DNA from: Xenophilus sp. E41 | GTDB lineage: Bacteria; Pseudomonadota; Gammaproteobacteria; Burkholderiales; Burkholderiaceae_C | DNA length: 64,000 bases | Assembly (NCBI RefSeq): GCF_003671765.1 | Contig: NZ_QPIB01000042.1 | Coordinates: 124,001-188,000 of the forward strand | Reading direction: 5' to 3' | In this document: one piece after another, positions 1 through 8,604 of the stretch | How the letters are laid out: every line of letters begins with the position of its first letter | Numbering within the stretch: position 1 is the stretch's first letter | Position numbers and translations under genes: made by a program | Notes under the pieces: model-generated | What the model saw: only the letters and a program-made list of their open reading frames with translations | Databases searched by the model: none | Told to the model about the DNA's origin: nothing

Positions 1-1265
1 CACACTTTCACCGCGCACTTTGGTCAGTTCTGGAACTGATCTGCACAATCGGCGGCCAAGCCGCAATCACTCCCTTACTGTTAAGGCGTTTGGACCCTCA
101 AGAGTTCAGCTTATGGGTGATCGCGCAGACCGCATTGGTTGCTTCGGCAGCGATGTCGTGGGGTATGGGCCAAGCGCTGTTTCCTGTGCTAGCTAGAGCT
201 GAGGCCGCCGGCGAACGTAGCGCCACGAGGAAAGCCCTGTTACTGTTTGTAAGACAGACAATCTTGACCATCACTTGCCTAATACCCGTGGCTCTCGCGG
301 CCATAGCTTCAGGTTGGAGACCTCATTCGTTAGACAACGAACTTCCGCTTGATCTGTTTACGGTCGCGATCGCAATGTTCATTTGGTCTGGTGTGACCGA
401 AATCGACAATGGATTATCTTTAGCGCTAAAGGCTAGAGGCCGCTTTGACCTGCCCGCGTTGCTCGAGGGATCGACTCGAGCTGCCTTCTTTGGGCTAACG
501 TATGCGGTCGTCCCTGCGGGCGGCGCTGCTGCATTGCCTATCGCTTTGGCGATTTCAATGACGCTTGCGAAAGGCGTTTTCAAATGGATTGCATTGAATC
601 CGTCTGGTCATTCTAAACCCATTGATTCCGCGCATACAACCGCAATCGCTGACAGGGTTCGCGGAGAATTACGAACGTCAGGGCATTGGATTTGGCTAAG
701 CCTTGTCGGCGCACTAATGTTCAATGCAATTGACCGGTGGCTGGTGGGCGCTTATCTTGGAGCGCAATTATTGGTGGTTTACGCGACTTGCCTGCAAATT
801 GCGCAAGCGCCTCACTCAATCGTGGCGGCTATAGGACAGCCATTGATAGGGTGGGCCGCTGCATTCAGGGAAAAGGGTCAGGATCTCACGCTGTGGGCGC
901 CACTTGGGATCGCGACACTACTAGCCGGGATTCCTTCAGCAATATTGCTGATCTTCTTGGAGCCTTTAATGGCGGCGTGGATTTCCAGCGACTTTGCGAC
1001 AAATAACCTGAGCACCGCACGGTACCTAACACTTGCATTTCTTGTGTTGTCGATGAATGTGCCTGCTTATTACTGCCTTCTGGGACTCGGCCGCACGCGC
1101 ACTGCCACATTGCCCATTCTTTTCGCTAGTGCCGTCTATACCGCCGGGTGCGTAGCGCTCCCACCGACCTTGATAATGTTTATCGGAATGAAGTTTGTGT
1201 ATCCAGTCATTACGCTAGGCCTTATACTCAGCTTAATGAACGTTGTGAAAGACACCAAAAGGTGA
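1..1265 (+). CDS. Wzx-like polysaccharide flippase, 5'-truncated by the window edge
   Basis: A hydrophobic protein of the polysaccharide-export (MATE/MOP superfamily) type. It would flip lipid-linked oligosaccharide units across the inner membrane. The frame is open from base 3 to the window edge (reading ...LELICTIGGQAAITPLLLRR), so the gene starts outside the window; a TTG at 90 is only an internal codon. Roughly ten hydrophobic segments alternate with short polar loops, ending in a typical LTLGLILSLMNVVKD-like tail region. The stop overlaps the GTG of the next gene (GTGA), so the two are translationally coupled. Base composition is much lower in G+C than the rest of the window (27/60 at 301-360), as is common for O-antigen/exopolysaccharide islands. 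Subfamily and substrate cannot be told. Confidence 0.7.
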   Translation, partial: HFHRALWSVLELICTIGGQAAITPLLLRRLDPQEFSLWVIAQTALVASAAMSWGMGQALFPVLARAEAAGERSATRKALLLFVRQTILTITCLIPVALAAIASGWRPHSLDNELPLDLFTVAIAMFIWSGVTEIDNGLSLALKARGRFDLPALLEGSTRAAFFGLTYAVVPAGGAAALPIALAISMTLAKGVFKWIALNPSGHSKPIDSAHTTAIADRVRGELRTSGHWIWLSLVGALMFNAIDRWLVGAYLGAQLLVVYATCLQIAQAPHSIVAAIGQPLIGWAAAFREKGQDLTLWAPLGIATLLAGIPSAILLIFLEPLMAAWISSDFATNNLSTARYLTLAFLVLSMNVPAYYCLLGLGRTRTATLPILFASAVYTAGCVALPPTLIMFIGMKFVYPVITLGLILSLMNVVKDTKR

Positions 1266-2164
1266 CTTCCGAAAGTCCGTGTTGCCGGGCATGCGGCGAA
1301 GTGCGCGCATGTAATCTCGGACGCTTGCCGGATGGCGCAGTATTCGCCGGCGTCAAATTGGACCACCCTTTGCCCGGAGGCGAATTATATAGATGTAGCA
1401 ATTGCGGACTATTGTTTCGTCACCCAATTCTATCTGACGACAAATATGCCACCATGTATGCCGCGGGACGTGCCGATGCGTGGGATTCGCAGGCGGCGCG
1501 TACCGATTTTAAATTGATCAAGCAGCGGATTCATGGTGATTCACTCGATGTGCTGGACGTAGGTTGTTATTCCGGCGAATTGCTTTCGTTGCTGCCTGCA
1601 CCGTGCCGTCTATATGGCGTCGAACCGAACGAAACCGCTGCGTCAAAGGCGCGTGCCAGAGGCGTCCAAATAGTTGCATCGCACTGGGGTGACCTTGATG
1701 TCACCCGCCAGTATGACGTTGTAATTACTTGCGACGTAATCGAGCACGTCGACGATCCACTACGTTTTCTATTGATACTTGCCGCCGCCCTCAAGCCGAG
1801 AGGCCGTTTAATTATCACCACTGGCAATGCTGACGCATGGCTCTGGAAAAAAATGCGATCCAATTTCTGGTATTGCCAGTACCCGGAGCACATCAGCTTT
1901 ATCGGCCCAAAATGGTTAGCTATGATGGCTCCTCGATGTGGCCTCGGCATTGCGAGAGTAACGCGATTTCGGCACACTGCCTCCCCGGTAATCCCGCAGA
2001 TTCTCGCGGCATTTGTCCGCAATTGCATTTATGCTGTTTCGCCGAAAATGTATAGGAAGCTGCGGGCTTGGGCGTTGGCTGCAGACGAGCACATAGACGC
2101 GCGCCCCTCACTTGGCAGCCATTTAACCAAAGATCATTTCCTGTGTGAACTACGCAAGTTATGA
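1262..2164 (+). CDS. Class I SAM-dependent methyltransferase with N-terminal zinc-binding Cys motif
   Basis: About 300 residues. The N-terminus carries CxxC and a second CxxC (CRAC near residue 8, CSNC near 45), a likely zinc knuckle seen in sugar C-methyltransferase relatives. The SAM-binding motif I is VLDVGCYSGEL, followed by an acidic VEPNE strand end and a DVIEHVDDP post-motif, all typical of the Methyltransf_23 type. I chose the GTG at 1262 because it overlaps the upstream stop by four bases; an ATG at 1148 would overlap the flippase by 118 bases. Context and low G+C place it with surface-polysaccharide synthesis, probably methylating a sugar or lipid-linked intermediate. The exact substrate is unknown. 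Confidence 0.75.
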   Translation: MTSESPCCRACGEVRACNLGRLPDGAVFAGVKLDHPLPGGELYRCSNCGLLFRHPILSDDKYATMYAAGRADAWDSQAARTDFKLIKQRIHGDSLDVLDVGCYSGELLSLLPAPCRLYGVEPNETAASKARARGVQIVASHWGDLDVTRQYDVVITCDVIEHVDDPLRFLLILAAALKPRGRLIITTGNADAWLWKKMRSNFWYCQYPEHISFIGPKWLAMMAPRCGLGIARVTRFRHTASPVIPQILAAFVRNCIYAVSPKMYRKLRAWALAADEHIDARPSLGSHLTKDHFLCELRKL

Positions 2165-2273
2165 ATTTCCCGTTGCAACTCGTGCATAACATTGCAATGG
2201 AAAAGCATAGTCGTGGCGGTAGCCTACATTACTAGATTAAGGTTCGCTCCACGACAACTAACGATCCAATTGC

Positions 2274-3551
2274 ATGGGCCAACCAGACCTCTCCTACGTC
2301 CACCCATCCCCCACCAGCCCCTGGGGCACCTACCTCTCCCAAGTCGACCGCGTCATCCCCTACCTCGGCCATCTGGCCCGCTGGTCGGAGACGCTCAAGC
2401 GGCCGAAGCGGGCGCTGATCGTGGACGTGCCGATCGAGATGGACAACGGGACGATCGCCCATTACGAGGGCTACCGGGTGCAGCACAACATGAGCCGCGG
2501 CCCGGGCAAGGGGGGCGTGCGCTTCCACCCGGACGTGACGCTCGAAGAGGTGATGGCGCTGTCGGCGTGGATGACGGTGAAATGCGCGGCGGTGAACCTG
2601 CCGTACGGCGGCGCCAAGGGCGGCATCCGGGTCGATCCGAAAAAACTGTCGCGCAACGAGCTGGAAAAGGTCACGCGCCGCTACACCAGCGAGATCGGGC
2701 TGATCATCGGCCCGCACTCCGACATTCCTGCGCCCGACGTGAACACCAACGGCCAGATCATGGCGTGGATGATGGACACGTACTCGATGAACACCGGCGC
2801 CACGGCCACCGGCGTGGTCACGGGCAAGCCGATTCACCTGGGCGGTTCGCTGGGCCGGGTGAAGGCGACCGGCCGCGGCGTGTTCGTGACCGGGCGCGAG
2901 GCGGCCCGCCGCATGGGCCTGGACCTGCGCGGAGCGCGCGTGGCGGTGCAGGGCTTCGGCAACGTGGGTTCGGTGGCGGCCGAGCTCTTCGCCGAGGCGG
3001 GCGCCAAGGTGGTGGCGGTGCAGGACCACACGGGCACGCTGGTCAACGACAAGGGCTTCGACATGCCGGCGCTGATGGCCTTCTCGAAGGACCAGGGCGG
3101 CATCATCGGCTTCAAGGACGGCGAGAAGGTCGACAACGACGCCTTCTGGGACGTGAAGTGCGACATCCTGATCCCGGCGGCGCTGGAAGGCCAGATCACG
3201 GCCGAGCGGGCACGCAAGATCAGCGCACGCCTGGTGCTGGAAGGCGCCAACGGCCCCACGGTGCCCGAGGCGGACGACATCCTGGCCGAACGCGGGGTGC
3301 TGGTGGTGCCCGACGTGATCTGCAACGCCGGTGGCGTGACGGTGTCGTACTTCGAGTGGGTGCAGGATTTCTCGTCCTTCTTCTGGACCGAAGACGAGAT
3401 CAACCAGCGGCTGGACCGCATCATGGTGGGCGCCTTCGACCACATCTGGGCCAAGGGCGAGCAGCACAAGATCTCGCTGCGCACCGCCACCTATGCGGTG
3501 GCTTGCGAACGGATCCTGATCGCGCGGGAAGAGCGCGGGTTGTATCCCTGA
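2274..3551 (+). CDS. gdhA: Glutamate dehydrogenase (Glu/Leu/Phe/Val dehydrogenase family)
   Basis: 425 residues, the usual length for hexameric bacterial/archaeal-type GDH. It interconverts glutamate and 2-oxoglutarate plus ammonia with NAD(P). Visible signatures are the [11 protein letters not shown] substrate loop, the [18 protein letters not shown] region with the conserved lysines, the PAPDVNT segment, and the Rossmann motif [15 protein letters not shown] in the second half. [15 protein letters not shown] near the C-terminus is also characteristic. The gene returns to ~68% G+C right after the lower-GC polysaccharide genes and stands alone. Whether it is anabolic or catabolic cannot be decided from sequence alone. 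Confidence 0.93.
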   Translation: MGQPDLSYVHPSPTSPWGTYLSQVDRVIPYLGHLARWSETLKRPKRALIVDVPIEMDNGTIAHYEGYRVQHNMSRGPGKGGVRFHPDVTLEEVMALSAWMTVKCAAVNLPYGGAKGGIRVDPKKLSRNELEKVTRRYTSEIGLIIGPHSDIPAPDVNTNGQIMAWMMDTYSMNTGATATGVVTGKPIHLGGSLGRVKATGRGVFVTGREAARRMGLDLRGARVAVQGFGNVGSVAAELFAEAGAKVVAVQDHTGTLVNDKGFDMPALMAFSKDQGGIIGFKDGEKVDNDAFWDVKCDILIPAALEGQITAERARKISARLVLEGANGPTVPEADDILAERGVLVVPDVICNAGGVTVSYFEWVQDFSSFFWTEDEINQRLDRIMVGAFDHIWAKGEQHKISLRTATYAVACERILIAREERGLYP

Positions 3552-3596
3552 GTTTGCGTACCGAGGCGGCGGCGGGCCAGCGCCACAATCGCCGGC

Positions 3597-4232
3597 ATGC
3601 CGCTGCCGCAGATCCCTCCCGACGCCCTCGCCCGCATCGATGCCCTGCTCGCCCCCGGCCGGCGGGTGCTGCTGGGGTTGACGGGGCCGCCCGGCGCGGG
3701 CAAGTCCACACTGGCCGAGGCACTGGGGGCGCACTACGGACCGCGGGCGCAGATCGTGCCGATGGACGGCTTCCACCTGGCCAACGCCGAGCTGCGGCGG
3801 CTCGGCCGTGCCGACCGCAAGGGCGCGCCCGACACCTTCGACGCCGCGGGCTACGTGGCCCTGCTCGCGCGGGTGCGCGCCCAGCGGCCGGGCGATGGGC
3901 CCGTCTATGCCCCGGCCTTCCATCGCGAGATCGAGGAGGCGGTGGCCGGAAGCATCCCGATCGACGCCGCAGCCACCCTGTTGATCGCCGAAGGCAACTA
4001 CTTGCTGCTGGACGAAGGCGACTGGGCCGGCGTGCGCCCGCTGCTGGATGCCTGCTGGTACGTGGGCGGCGACGACGACCTGCGCCTGCAACGCCTGGTC
4101 GCCCGGCACGAGGCCTTCGGCCGCAGCCCGGCCGATGCGCGGGCCTGGGTGGCCGGCACCGACGAGCCCAACGCCCGCCGCATCGCGGCGACTCGCGCGC
4201 GGGCCGACCATGTCTTTTGCTGGCCCGACTGA
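3597..4232 (+). CDS. P-loop nucleoside/nucleotide kinase family protein (uridine kinase-like)
   Basis: 211 residues with a Walker A motif GPPGAGKS at residues 30-37 and a PMDGFHLAN segment like that of uridine/pantothenate kinases (the DGFH aspartate is the usual catalytic base). A YAPAFHREIEEAV stretch and LLIAEGNYLLLD match the family of fructose-transport-system kinase/YegI-like proteins. It probably phosphorylates a small hydroxylated metabolite in the cytoplasm; the substrate is not evident. It lies 45 bases downstream of gdhA and is followed by an inverted repeat. The start is preceded by a cacaat-like -10 element, suggesting its own promoter. Confidence 0.8.
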   Translation: MPLPQIPPDALARIDALLAPGRRVLLGLTGPPGAGKSTLAEALGAHYGPRAQIVPMDGFHLANAELRRLGRADRKGAPDTFDAAGYVALLARVRAQRPGDGPVYAPAFHREIEEAVAGSIPIDAAATLLIAEGNYLLLDEGDWAGVRPLLDACWYVGGDDDLRLQRLVARHEAFGRSPADARAWVAGTDEPNARRIAATRARADHVFCWPD

Positions 4233-4235
4233 CAG

Positions 4236-4258
4236 TACGGGCGTATGGGGCGCCCGTA
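4236..4258. repeat. 8-bp perfect inverted repeat upstream of bphO
   Basis: TACGGGCG (4236-4243) and CGCCCGTA (4251-4258) flank a 7-base spacer, just past the kinase stop codon. There is no following T tract, so an intrinsic terminator is unlikely. It could be an operator for the bphO-bphP operon or a transcript-stabilising hairpin. Confidence 0.5.
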
Positions 4259-4325
4259 TGATCAACAACTGTCACCAGGTCGTCCCGATTTGGGCACGAT
4301 CCTTTCCTACCCCGCCCCCCCCCTG

Positions 4326-4925
4326 ATGGCCCTGCCTGCCACCGATGCCCGCCGAACCCCGGCGAGCGCGCCCGACCCCCGCGACGCACTGCGGCGGGCC
4401 ACGGCGCACCTGCACGCGGAGGTGGATGCGAGCATGCCGCTGGCGCGCCCGAACCCTTCGCTGGCCGATTACCAGTGCCACCTCGCCCTGCTGGCCGACT
4501 GGGTGAATGCCCTGCGCGCGCTGCCCGTGGACGCTGCGCGGCTGGACGACGAGGCCCGACGGGTCGACGCCGATCTGGCCGAATGTGATCGCCTGCTGCA
4601 CGTGCCGCATCACGACCGGCCGATGCCCTCGCCTTCGCACGGGATGGCGCCTGGCCCCTTCGGCTGGGGCGTGGCCTATGTGATCGAGGGCTCGCGCCTG
4701 GGCGGCCAGGTGATGCACCGCCGCCTGGCCGACGCGCTGGCCCCGCATTCCCTGGCCTACCTGCAGGGCGCGGGCCGCGACACCGGCGCCCGCTGGACCG
4801 CCTTTCTGGCCGAGCTGCGTCAGCAGTTGCATACCGACGACGACGTGCACGCCGCCTGCGATGGTGCCGTGCAGGCGTTCGAACTGTTGCTGGCCTGCAG
4901 CCGCGCGCAGGAGTGCGCCGCATGA
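4326..4925 (+). CDS. bphO: Heme oxygenase (biliverdin-producing), phytochrome-associated
   Basis: About 199 residues. It would open heme to biliverdin, CO and iron, supplying the chromophore of the phytochrome encoded just downstream. The N-terminal LRRATAHLHAEVDASMPLA segment contains the proximal heme-ligand histidine position, and GWGVAYVIEGSRLGGQV corresponds to the glycine-rich distal helix region (GSxLGG) of bacterial heme oxygenases. I prefer ATG 4326: an upstream ATG at 4245 would add a 27-residue, proline-rich, non-conserved extension overlapping the inverted repeat at 4236-4258. Its TGA overlaps the ATG of bphP, so the two are translationally coupled. Confidence 0.85.
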   Translation: MALPATDARRTPASAPDPRDALRRATAHLHAEVDASMPLARPNPSLADYQCHLALLADWVNALRALPVDAARLDDEARRVDADLAECDRLLHVPHHDRPMPSPSHGMAPGPFGWGVAYVIEGSRLGGQVMHRRLADALAPHSLAYLQGAGRDTGARWTAFLAELRQQLHTDDDVHAACDGAVQAFELLLACSRAQECAA

Positions 4926-7147
4926 CGCCGGCCGCCGCACCCGCCATGGCCGCACCCGTCACGCTGGACAACTGCGACCGCGAGCCGATCCACATTCCTG
5001 GCCTGGTGCAGCCGCACGGGGCGTTGCTGGCCTTCGATGCCCAGCGCCGCGCCACGCACGTCAGCGCGAACGCGTCCGCCCTGCTGGGCGTGGCCGTCCC
5101 CCTGCCGGGCGCCACGCTGGCACCGGCCGATTTCGGCGCTGATGCCGAGGTGCACGGCCTGATCGCCGCCGCCCTGGCCGATGCAGACGAAGGCCAGCCG
5201 CAGGCGACCGAGGTGACGCTGGGCGGCCGCGTTTTCGATTTCGTCGCCCACCGCGTGGGCACCGAGGCCGTCGCCGAGTTCGAGCTGCGGCCCATGGCCA
5301 ACGACGCCGTGGCCGACTTCGCGCTCAAGGCGCACCGGGCGATGGACCGGCTCAAGCGCCAGACCAGCACCGACGCCCTGCTGGCGCTGGCCGTGGGCGC
5401 GGTGCGCGCGCTCACCGGCTTCGACCGCGTGATGGCCTACCGCTTTCGCCACGACGACAGCGGCGAGGTGGTGGCCGAGGAGAAGGTCGACGCCCTCGAA
5501 CCCTTCGCCGGCCGCCGCTACCCGGCCAGCGACATCCCCGCGCAGGCGCGGCGCCTGTACGTGGTCAACACCTTGCGGCTGATCGCCGACGTGCAGGCCG
5601 CGCCGGTGGCGGTGACGGCCGCCAGCGCCGCGCTGCCGCCGCTGGACATGAGCCACTGCCTGCTGCGCAGCGTGTCGCCGATCCACATCGAGTACCTGCG
5701 CAACATGGGCGTGGGTGCGTCGATGAGCATCTCGATCGTGGTGCAGGGCAAGCTGTGGGGCATGCTGGCCTGCCACCACCGCACGGCCCTGCAGGTGCCC
5801 TACTCGGTGCGCATGGCCTGCGACGTGCTGGCCCAGGTGCTGGCCGCCAACGTGCAGAGCCTGCTCGCGCGCGAGGACGCCCGGCGCGCGGACGAGGGCG
5901 CCCGGCTGCGCGCCGGCTTGATCGAGGCCGTGTTGCATGCCGAAGACCCGCTGGGCGCACTGGCCTCCATGACCGGCGAGCTCGGCGAGGCCTTCGACGC
6001 CCATGGCGTGGTGGTCGCCGAAGACGCCAAGCTGGTGGTGCACGGCGACCTGCCGCGCGACACGGCCACCCGCCTGGTGCAGTGGCTCACAGGCCCCGAC
6101 GCGCCCGCCGGCAACATGATCGAAAGCCACCGCCTCGCCGAGCTGTCGCCTGCGCTGGCTCAAGATGCCGGCGTATGGGCCGGCATGCTTGCGCTGCGCT
6201 TCGACGAGCTGTCCGGCGGCTGGCTGGTGCTGCTGCGCAAGGAGCAGATCGAGACCATCCACTGGGGCGGCCGGCCGGAGAAGGAATACGTGAGCGGCCC
6301 GCTCGGCCCGCGCCTCACGCCGCGTGGATCCTTCGATGTCTGGAAGCAGGAGGTGCGCGGCACCAGCGTGCCCTGGACCGAGAGCGAGCGCACCCTCGGC
6401 CGCCAGCTGCTCGACGAGATGGCGCGCGCCAACGCGGCGCGCATGACCGAGATCAACCGCGCCCGCACCCAGCTGCTGGCCATGCTGGGCCACGACCTGC
6501 GCGACCCGCTGCAGTCGATCGCGATGGCCGCGCGCGTGCTGGAACGCAGCCCGGCCGACTCGCCCGACGCCGCCGCGGGCAACCGCATCGGCCAGCGCAT
6601 CCAGTCGTCGAGCAGCCGCATGGCGCGGCTGATCGGGCAGGTGCTCGATGCCTCGCGGCTGCAGACCGGGCTGGGCCTGCAGATGCAGTTCGCCGAGGTC
6701 GACCTGTCGCGCGTGCTCGAGGACCTGCTCGACGAGGCCCACACCGCCCACCCGGGCGTGAGCCTCATCAAGGAGGTGCCCGAGCAGTTGATCGCACACG
6801 CCGATGCCGACCGCATCGCGCAGCTGTTCGCCAACCTGGTCAGCAATGCGCGCCACCACGGCACGCCGGGCGAGCCGGTGATCGTGCAACTGTCGATACA
6901 GGGCGACGAGGTGCACTTCGACGTCAGCAACAGCGCACCGCCGATCGCGCCCGAGCTGGTGCCGCACCTGTTCACGGCCTTCAAGCGGCAGACGCAGCCC
7001 AACGCACGCAATAAGGGCGGCCTGGGCCTGGGGCTGCACATCGCCCGCGCCATCGCGGTGGCGCACGGCGGCACCATCGACTACACCTACGCCGACCCCT
7101 ACGTGGTGTTCTCCGCCCGCTTTCCGCTGCGGCCGCCGGTGGCCTGA
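4922..7147 (+). CDS. bphP: Bacteriophytochrome sensor histidine kinase
   Basis: 741 residues with PAS-GAF-PHY-HisKA-HATPase architecture. Cys18 in DNCDREPIHIPG is the expected biliverdin attachment site of bacterial phytochromes. In the GAF domain PASDIP contains Asp204, and SPIHIEYLRNMG contains His255, both at conserved chromophore-pocket positions; ACHHRT follows. The PHY tongue carries a PRGSF motif and W(K)xEVRG. The kinase core has an H-box LGHDLRDPLQ (His524) and a G-box GGLGLGLHIARAI, so it should be an active red/far-red light-sensing kinase. I chose ATG 4922, which overlaps the bphO stop (ATGA), rather than GTG 4913. There is no receiver domain in the protein; a separate receiver gene lies nearby at 8081-8503. 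Confidence 0.95.
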   Translation: MTPAAAPAMAAPVTLDNCDREPIHIPGLVQPHGALLAFDAQRRATHVSANASALLGVAVPLPGATLAPADFGADAEVHGLIAAALADADEGQPQATEVTLGGRVFDFVAHRVGTEAVAEFELRPMANDAVADFALKAHRAMDRLKRQTSTDALLALAVGAVRALTGFDRVMAYRFRHDDSGEVVAEEKVDALEPFAGRRYPASDIPAQARRLYVVNTLRLIADVQAAPVAVTAASAALPPLDMSHCLLRSVSPIHIEYLRNMGVGASMSISIVVQGKLWGMLACHHRTALQVPYSVRMACDVLAQVLAANVQSLLAREDARRADEGARLRAGLIEAVLHAEDPLGALASMTGELGEAFDAHGVVVAEDAKLVVHGDLPRDTATRLVQWLTGPDAPAGNMIESHRLAELSPALAQDAGVWAGMLALRFDELSGGWLVLLRKEQIETIHWGGRPEKEYVSGPLGPRLTPRGSFDVWKQEVRGTSVPWTESERTLGRQLLDEMARANAARMTEINRARTQLLAMLGHDLRDPLQSIAMAARVLERSPADSPDAAAGNRIGQRIQSSSSRMARLIGQVLDASRLQTGLGLQMQFAEVDLSRVLEDLLDEAHTAHPGVSLIKEVPEQLIAHADADRIAQLFANLVSNARHHGTPGEPVIVQLSIQGDEVHFDVSNSAPPIAPELVPHLFTAFKRQTQPNARNKGGLGLGLHIARAIAVAHGGTIDYTYADPYVVFSARFPLRPPVA

Positions 7148-7156
7148 AGTTCTGAA

Positions 7157-7212
7157 CGAAAAGCGGCTGCAGCGCCCGTGTAGCGGGCGCAAGCAGCTAT
7201 GATTTTGGTAGC
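7157..7212 (+). repeat. Copy 1 of the ~55-bp palindromic intergenic repeat family
   Basis: Contains the family core CTGCAGCGCCCG-n5-CGGGCGCAAGCAGCTAT. The GCGCCCG/CGGGCGC arms form a hairpin. It lies in the 173-base gap between bphP and the DUF2242 lipoprotein gene. Other copies are at 9566, 23359, 28689, 45068, 50045 and 62207. Confidence 0.85.
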
Positions 7213-7320
7213 AATCGGGCGATCGCGGCGCCGTGCGGGAACATCCGCCGCGCCGCTGGCTCGAACGCGGCGCCTGCCTTCCGGGCGGCACCCACCACCA
7301 CCCTCGCAGATCCGAAATCC

Positions 7321-8121
7321 ATGCCTGCCGCCACACCTGCGTCACTCCCCGCACCCGCCCGGGCCGGTTCCGGCCGGCGGCCGGCATGGCGCTGGCCGGC
7401 TGCGGCGCTCGGCGCCTTGCTGCTGGCGGCGTGCGGCTCGTCCGGCCCGCGGCCCGTCAAGCACTACGACCCCGAAGCCTTCGACTCCACGACCACCCAC
7501 ACCCGCACCTACGGCGTCGAGCAGGACCGCACCTGCGAAGCGGCGCGGCGCGCGCTGCTGAGCCAGGGCTACCTTATCACCACCGCCACGGCGGAGCAGG
7601 TCACCGGCCGCAAGAACTTCCAGCCCGAGGGCGAGGTGCACCTCGAGGTGGAATTCCGCGTCGTCTGCGCCAACGAGCAGCTCGGCGCGCGCGGCTCGAT
7701 CGCCTTCGCCACCGCGGTGCAGGAGCGCTACGAACTCAAGAAGGTCAACAGCTCGGCCAGCGTGGGCGTGGGCGCGCTCGGCTCGGTGTCGCTGCCCTTC
7801 AATGCGAGCAACGACGCGATGGTGAAGGTGGCGAGCCAGACGCTCACCGACGAGGCCTTCTACGAGCGCTTCTTCGCCCTGATCGAGCGCTACCTCGGCT
7901 CGCCCTACCCGCCCGAATCGCGGCGCGGTCCGCCGCCGCCGCCACCGCTCACCGAGCCGGTGGCCACGCCGGTCGTGCCGGCGTCGACGCTGGCCGCCGA
8001 GCCGCTGGCGGCGCATCCCTTGCCGCCCGAAGCCCCGACGCCGCCTGCGGCGAGCGCCAAGGACGAGCCGGCCACCTCGCCTACGAGTGCACCGGTGCCG
8101 TTGACGGCGAATCGCGGTTAG
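7321..8121 (+). CDS. DUF2242 domain lipoprotein
   Basis: 266 residues. A basic N-terminus and hydrophobic stretch end in a lipobox LLAAC (Cys38), predicting a lipoprotein. The central part (EQDRTCEAARRALLSQGYLITTATAEQVTGRKNFQP and following) matches what I know of DUF2242 proteins of Burkholderiales. The last ~80 residues are rich in Pro, Ala and Glu and look disordered. Function is unknown; it is probably an envelope protein. Its 3' end overlaps the 3' end of the convergent receiver gene by 41 bases. Confidence 0.75.
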   Translation: MPAATPASLPAPARAGSGRRPAWRWPAAALGALLLAACGSSGPRPVKHYDPEAFDSTTTHTRTYGVEQDRTCEAARRALLSQGYLITTATAEQVTGRKNFQPEGEVHLEVEFRVVCANEQLGARGSIAFATAVQERYELKKVNSSASVGVGALGSVSLPFNASNDAMVKVASQTLTDEAFYERFFALIERYLGSPYPPESRRGPPPPPPLTEPVATPVVPASTLAAEPLAAHPLPPEAPTPPAASAKDEPATSPTSAPVPLTANRG

Positions 8122-8503
8122 GACAGCCGCCGTCCCTGCGCAATGCCTCGAGCGCCTCGGCCAGGGCGTCGATGCCGAAGGGCTTCTGCAGCCAGCGCGC
8201 GCCGGGCAGGGGCTTGGCCGGCGCCGGCCGGCCGGTAGCAAAGAGGATACGGATCGGGTGCTTCGCACGCAGCGACGCGGCCAGGTCCAGGCCCGAGAGG
8301 GCCGGCAGGCCGACATCGGTCATCACCACGTCGAAGGCGCCGTCGAAATAGCGCGACTGCGCCGACTCGGCCGTGCCCACGCCCGTGGCCCAATGGCCCA
8401 GGGCCTGCAGCATCTCAACGGTGGTGGCGAGCGTGGCGGGATCGTCCTCGACCACCAGCACGCGCAAGGGGCCTTCGGGGTCGGAGTGGGGGGCGGGACT
8501 CAT
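8081..8503 (-). CDS. Stand-alone response regulator receiver protein
   Basis: About 140 residues, essentially a single receiver domain. LRVLVVEDDPATL gives the acidic pocket, VVMTDVGLP carries the phospho-acceptor aspartate, LFATG the switch threonine and LQKPFG the conserved lysine. There is no output domain, so it probably works as a phosphorelay intermediate or through protein contacts. The start ATG at 8503 directly precedes the conserved region. It is not in an operon with a kinase, but the phytochrome kinase BphP (no receiver of its own) is the nearest candidate partner. The gene is convergent with, and overlaps, the DUF2242 gene. Confidence 0.85.
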   Translation of the reverse strand: MSPAPHSDPEGPLRVLVVEDDPATLATTVEMLQALGHWATGVGTAESAQSRYFDGAFDVVMTDVGLPALSGLDLAASLRAKHPIRILFATGRPAPAKPLPGARWLQKPFGIDALAEALEALRRDGGCPNRDSPSTAPVHS

Positions 8504-8604
8504 GGCGGTGAGCCAATGTAAAGCCGCACGGCGGCGCCGGGGGTCTCCTGCACGACCGACACGCGTGTAGGAGCACAGCCATTGGCGGGTCTGCGCCCCC
8601 GCCG

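Noticed and set aside
1148-1261. Longer methyltransferase with an N-terminal extension from ATG 1148
   Set aside because: It would overlap the flippase by 118 bases; the GTGA overlap at 1262 and the start of the Cys motif favour the shorter form.
2192-4268. Long frames on both strands (689 and 678 codons) across gdhA and the kinase
   Set aside because: Low-complexity Arg/Gly/Pro-rich shadow frames of two well-supported genes.
4245-4325. Extended heme oxygenase N-terminus
   Set aside because: Proline-rich, non-conserved, and overlaps the inverted repeat at 4236-4258; ATG 4326 fits the family start.
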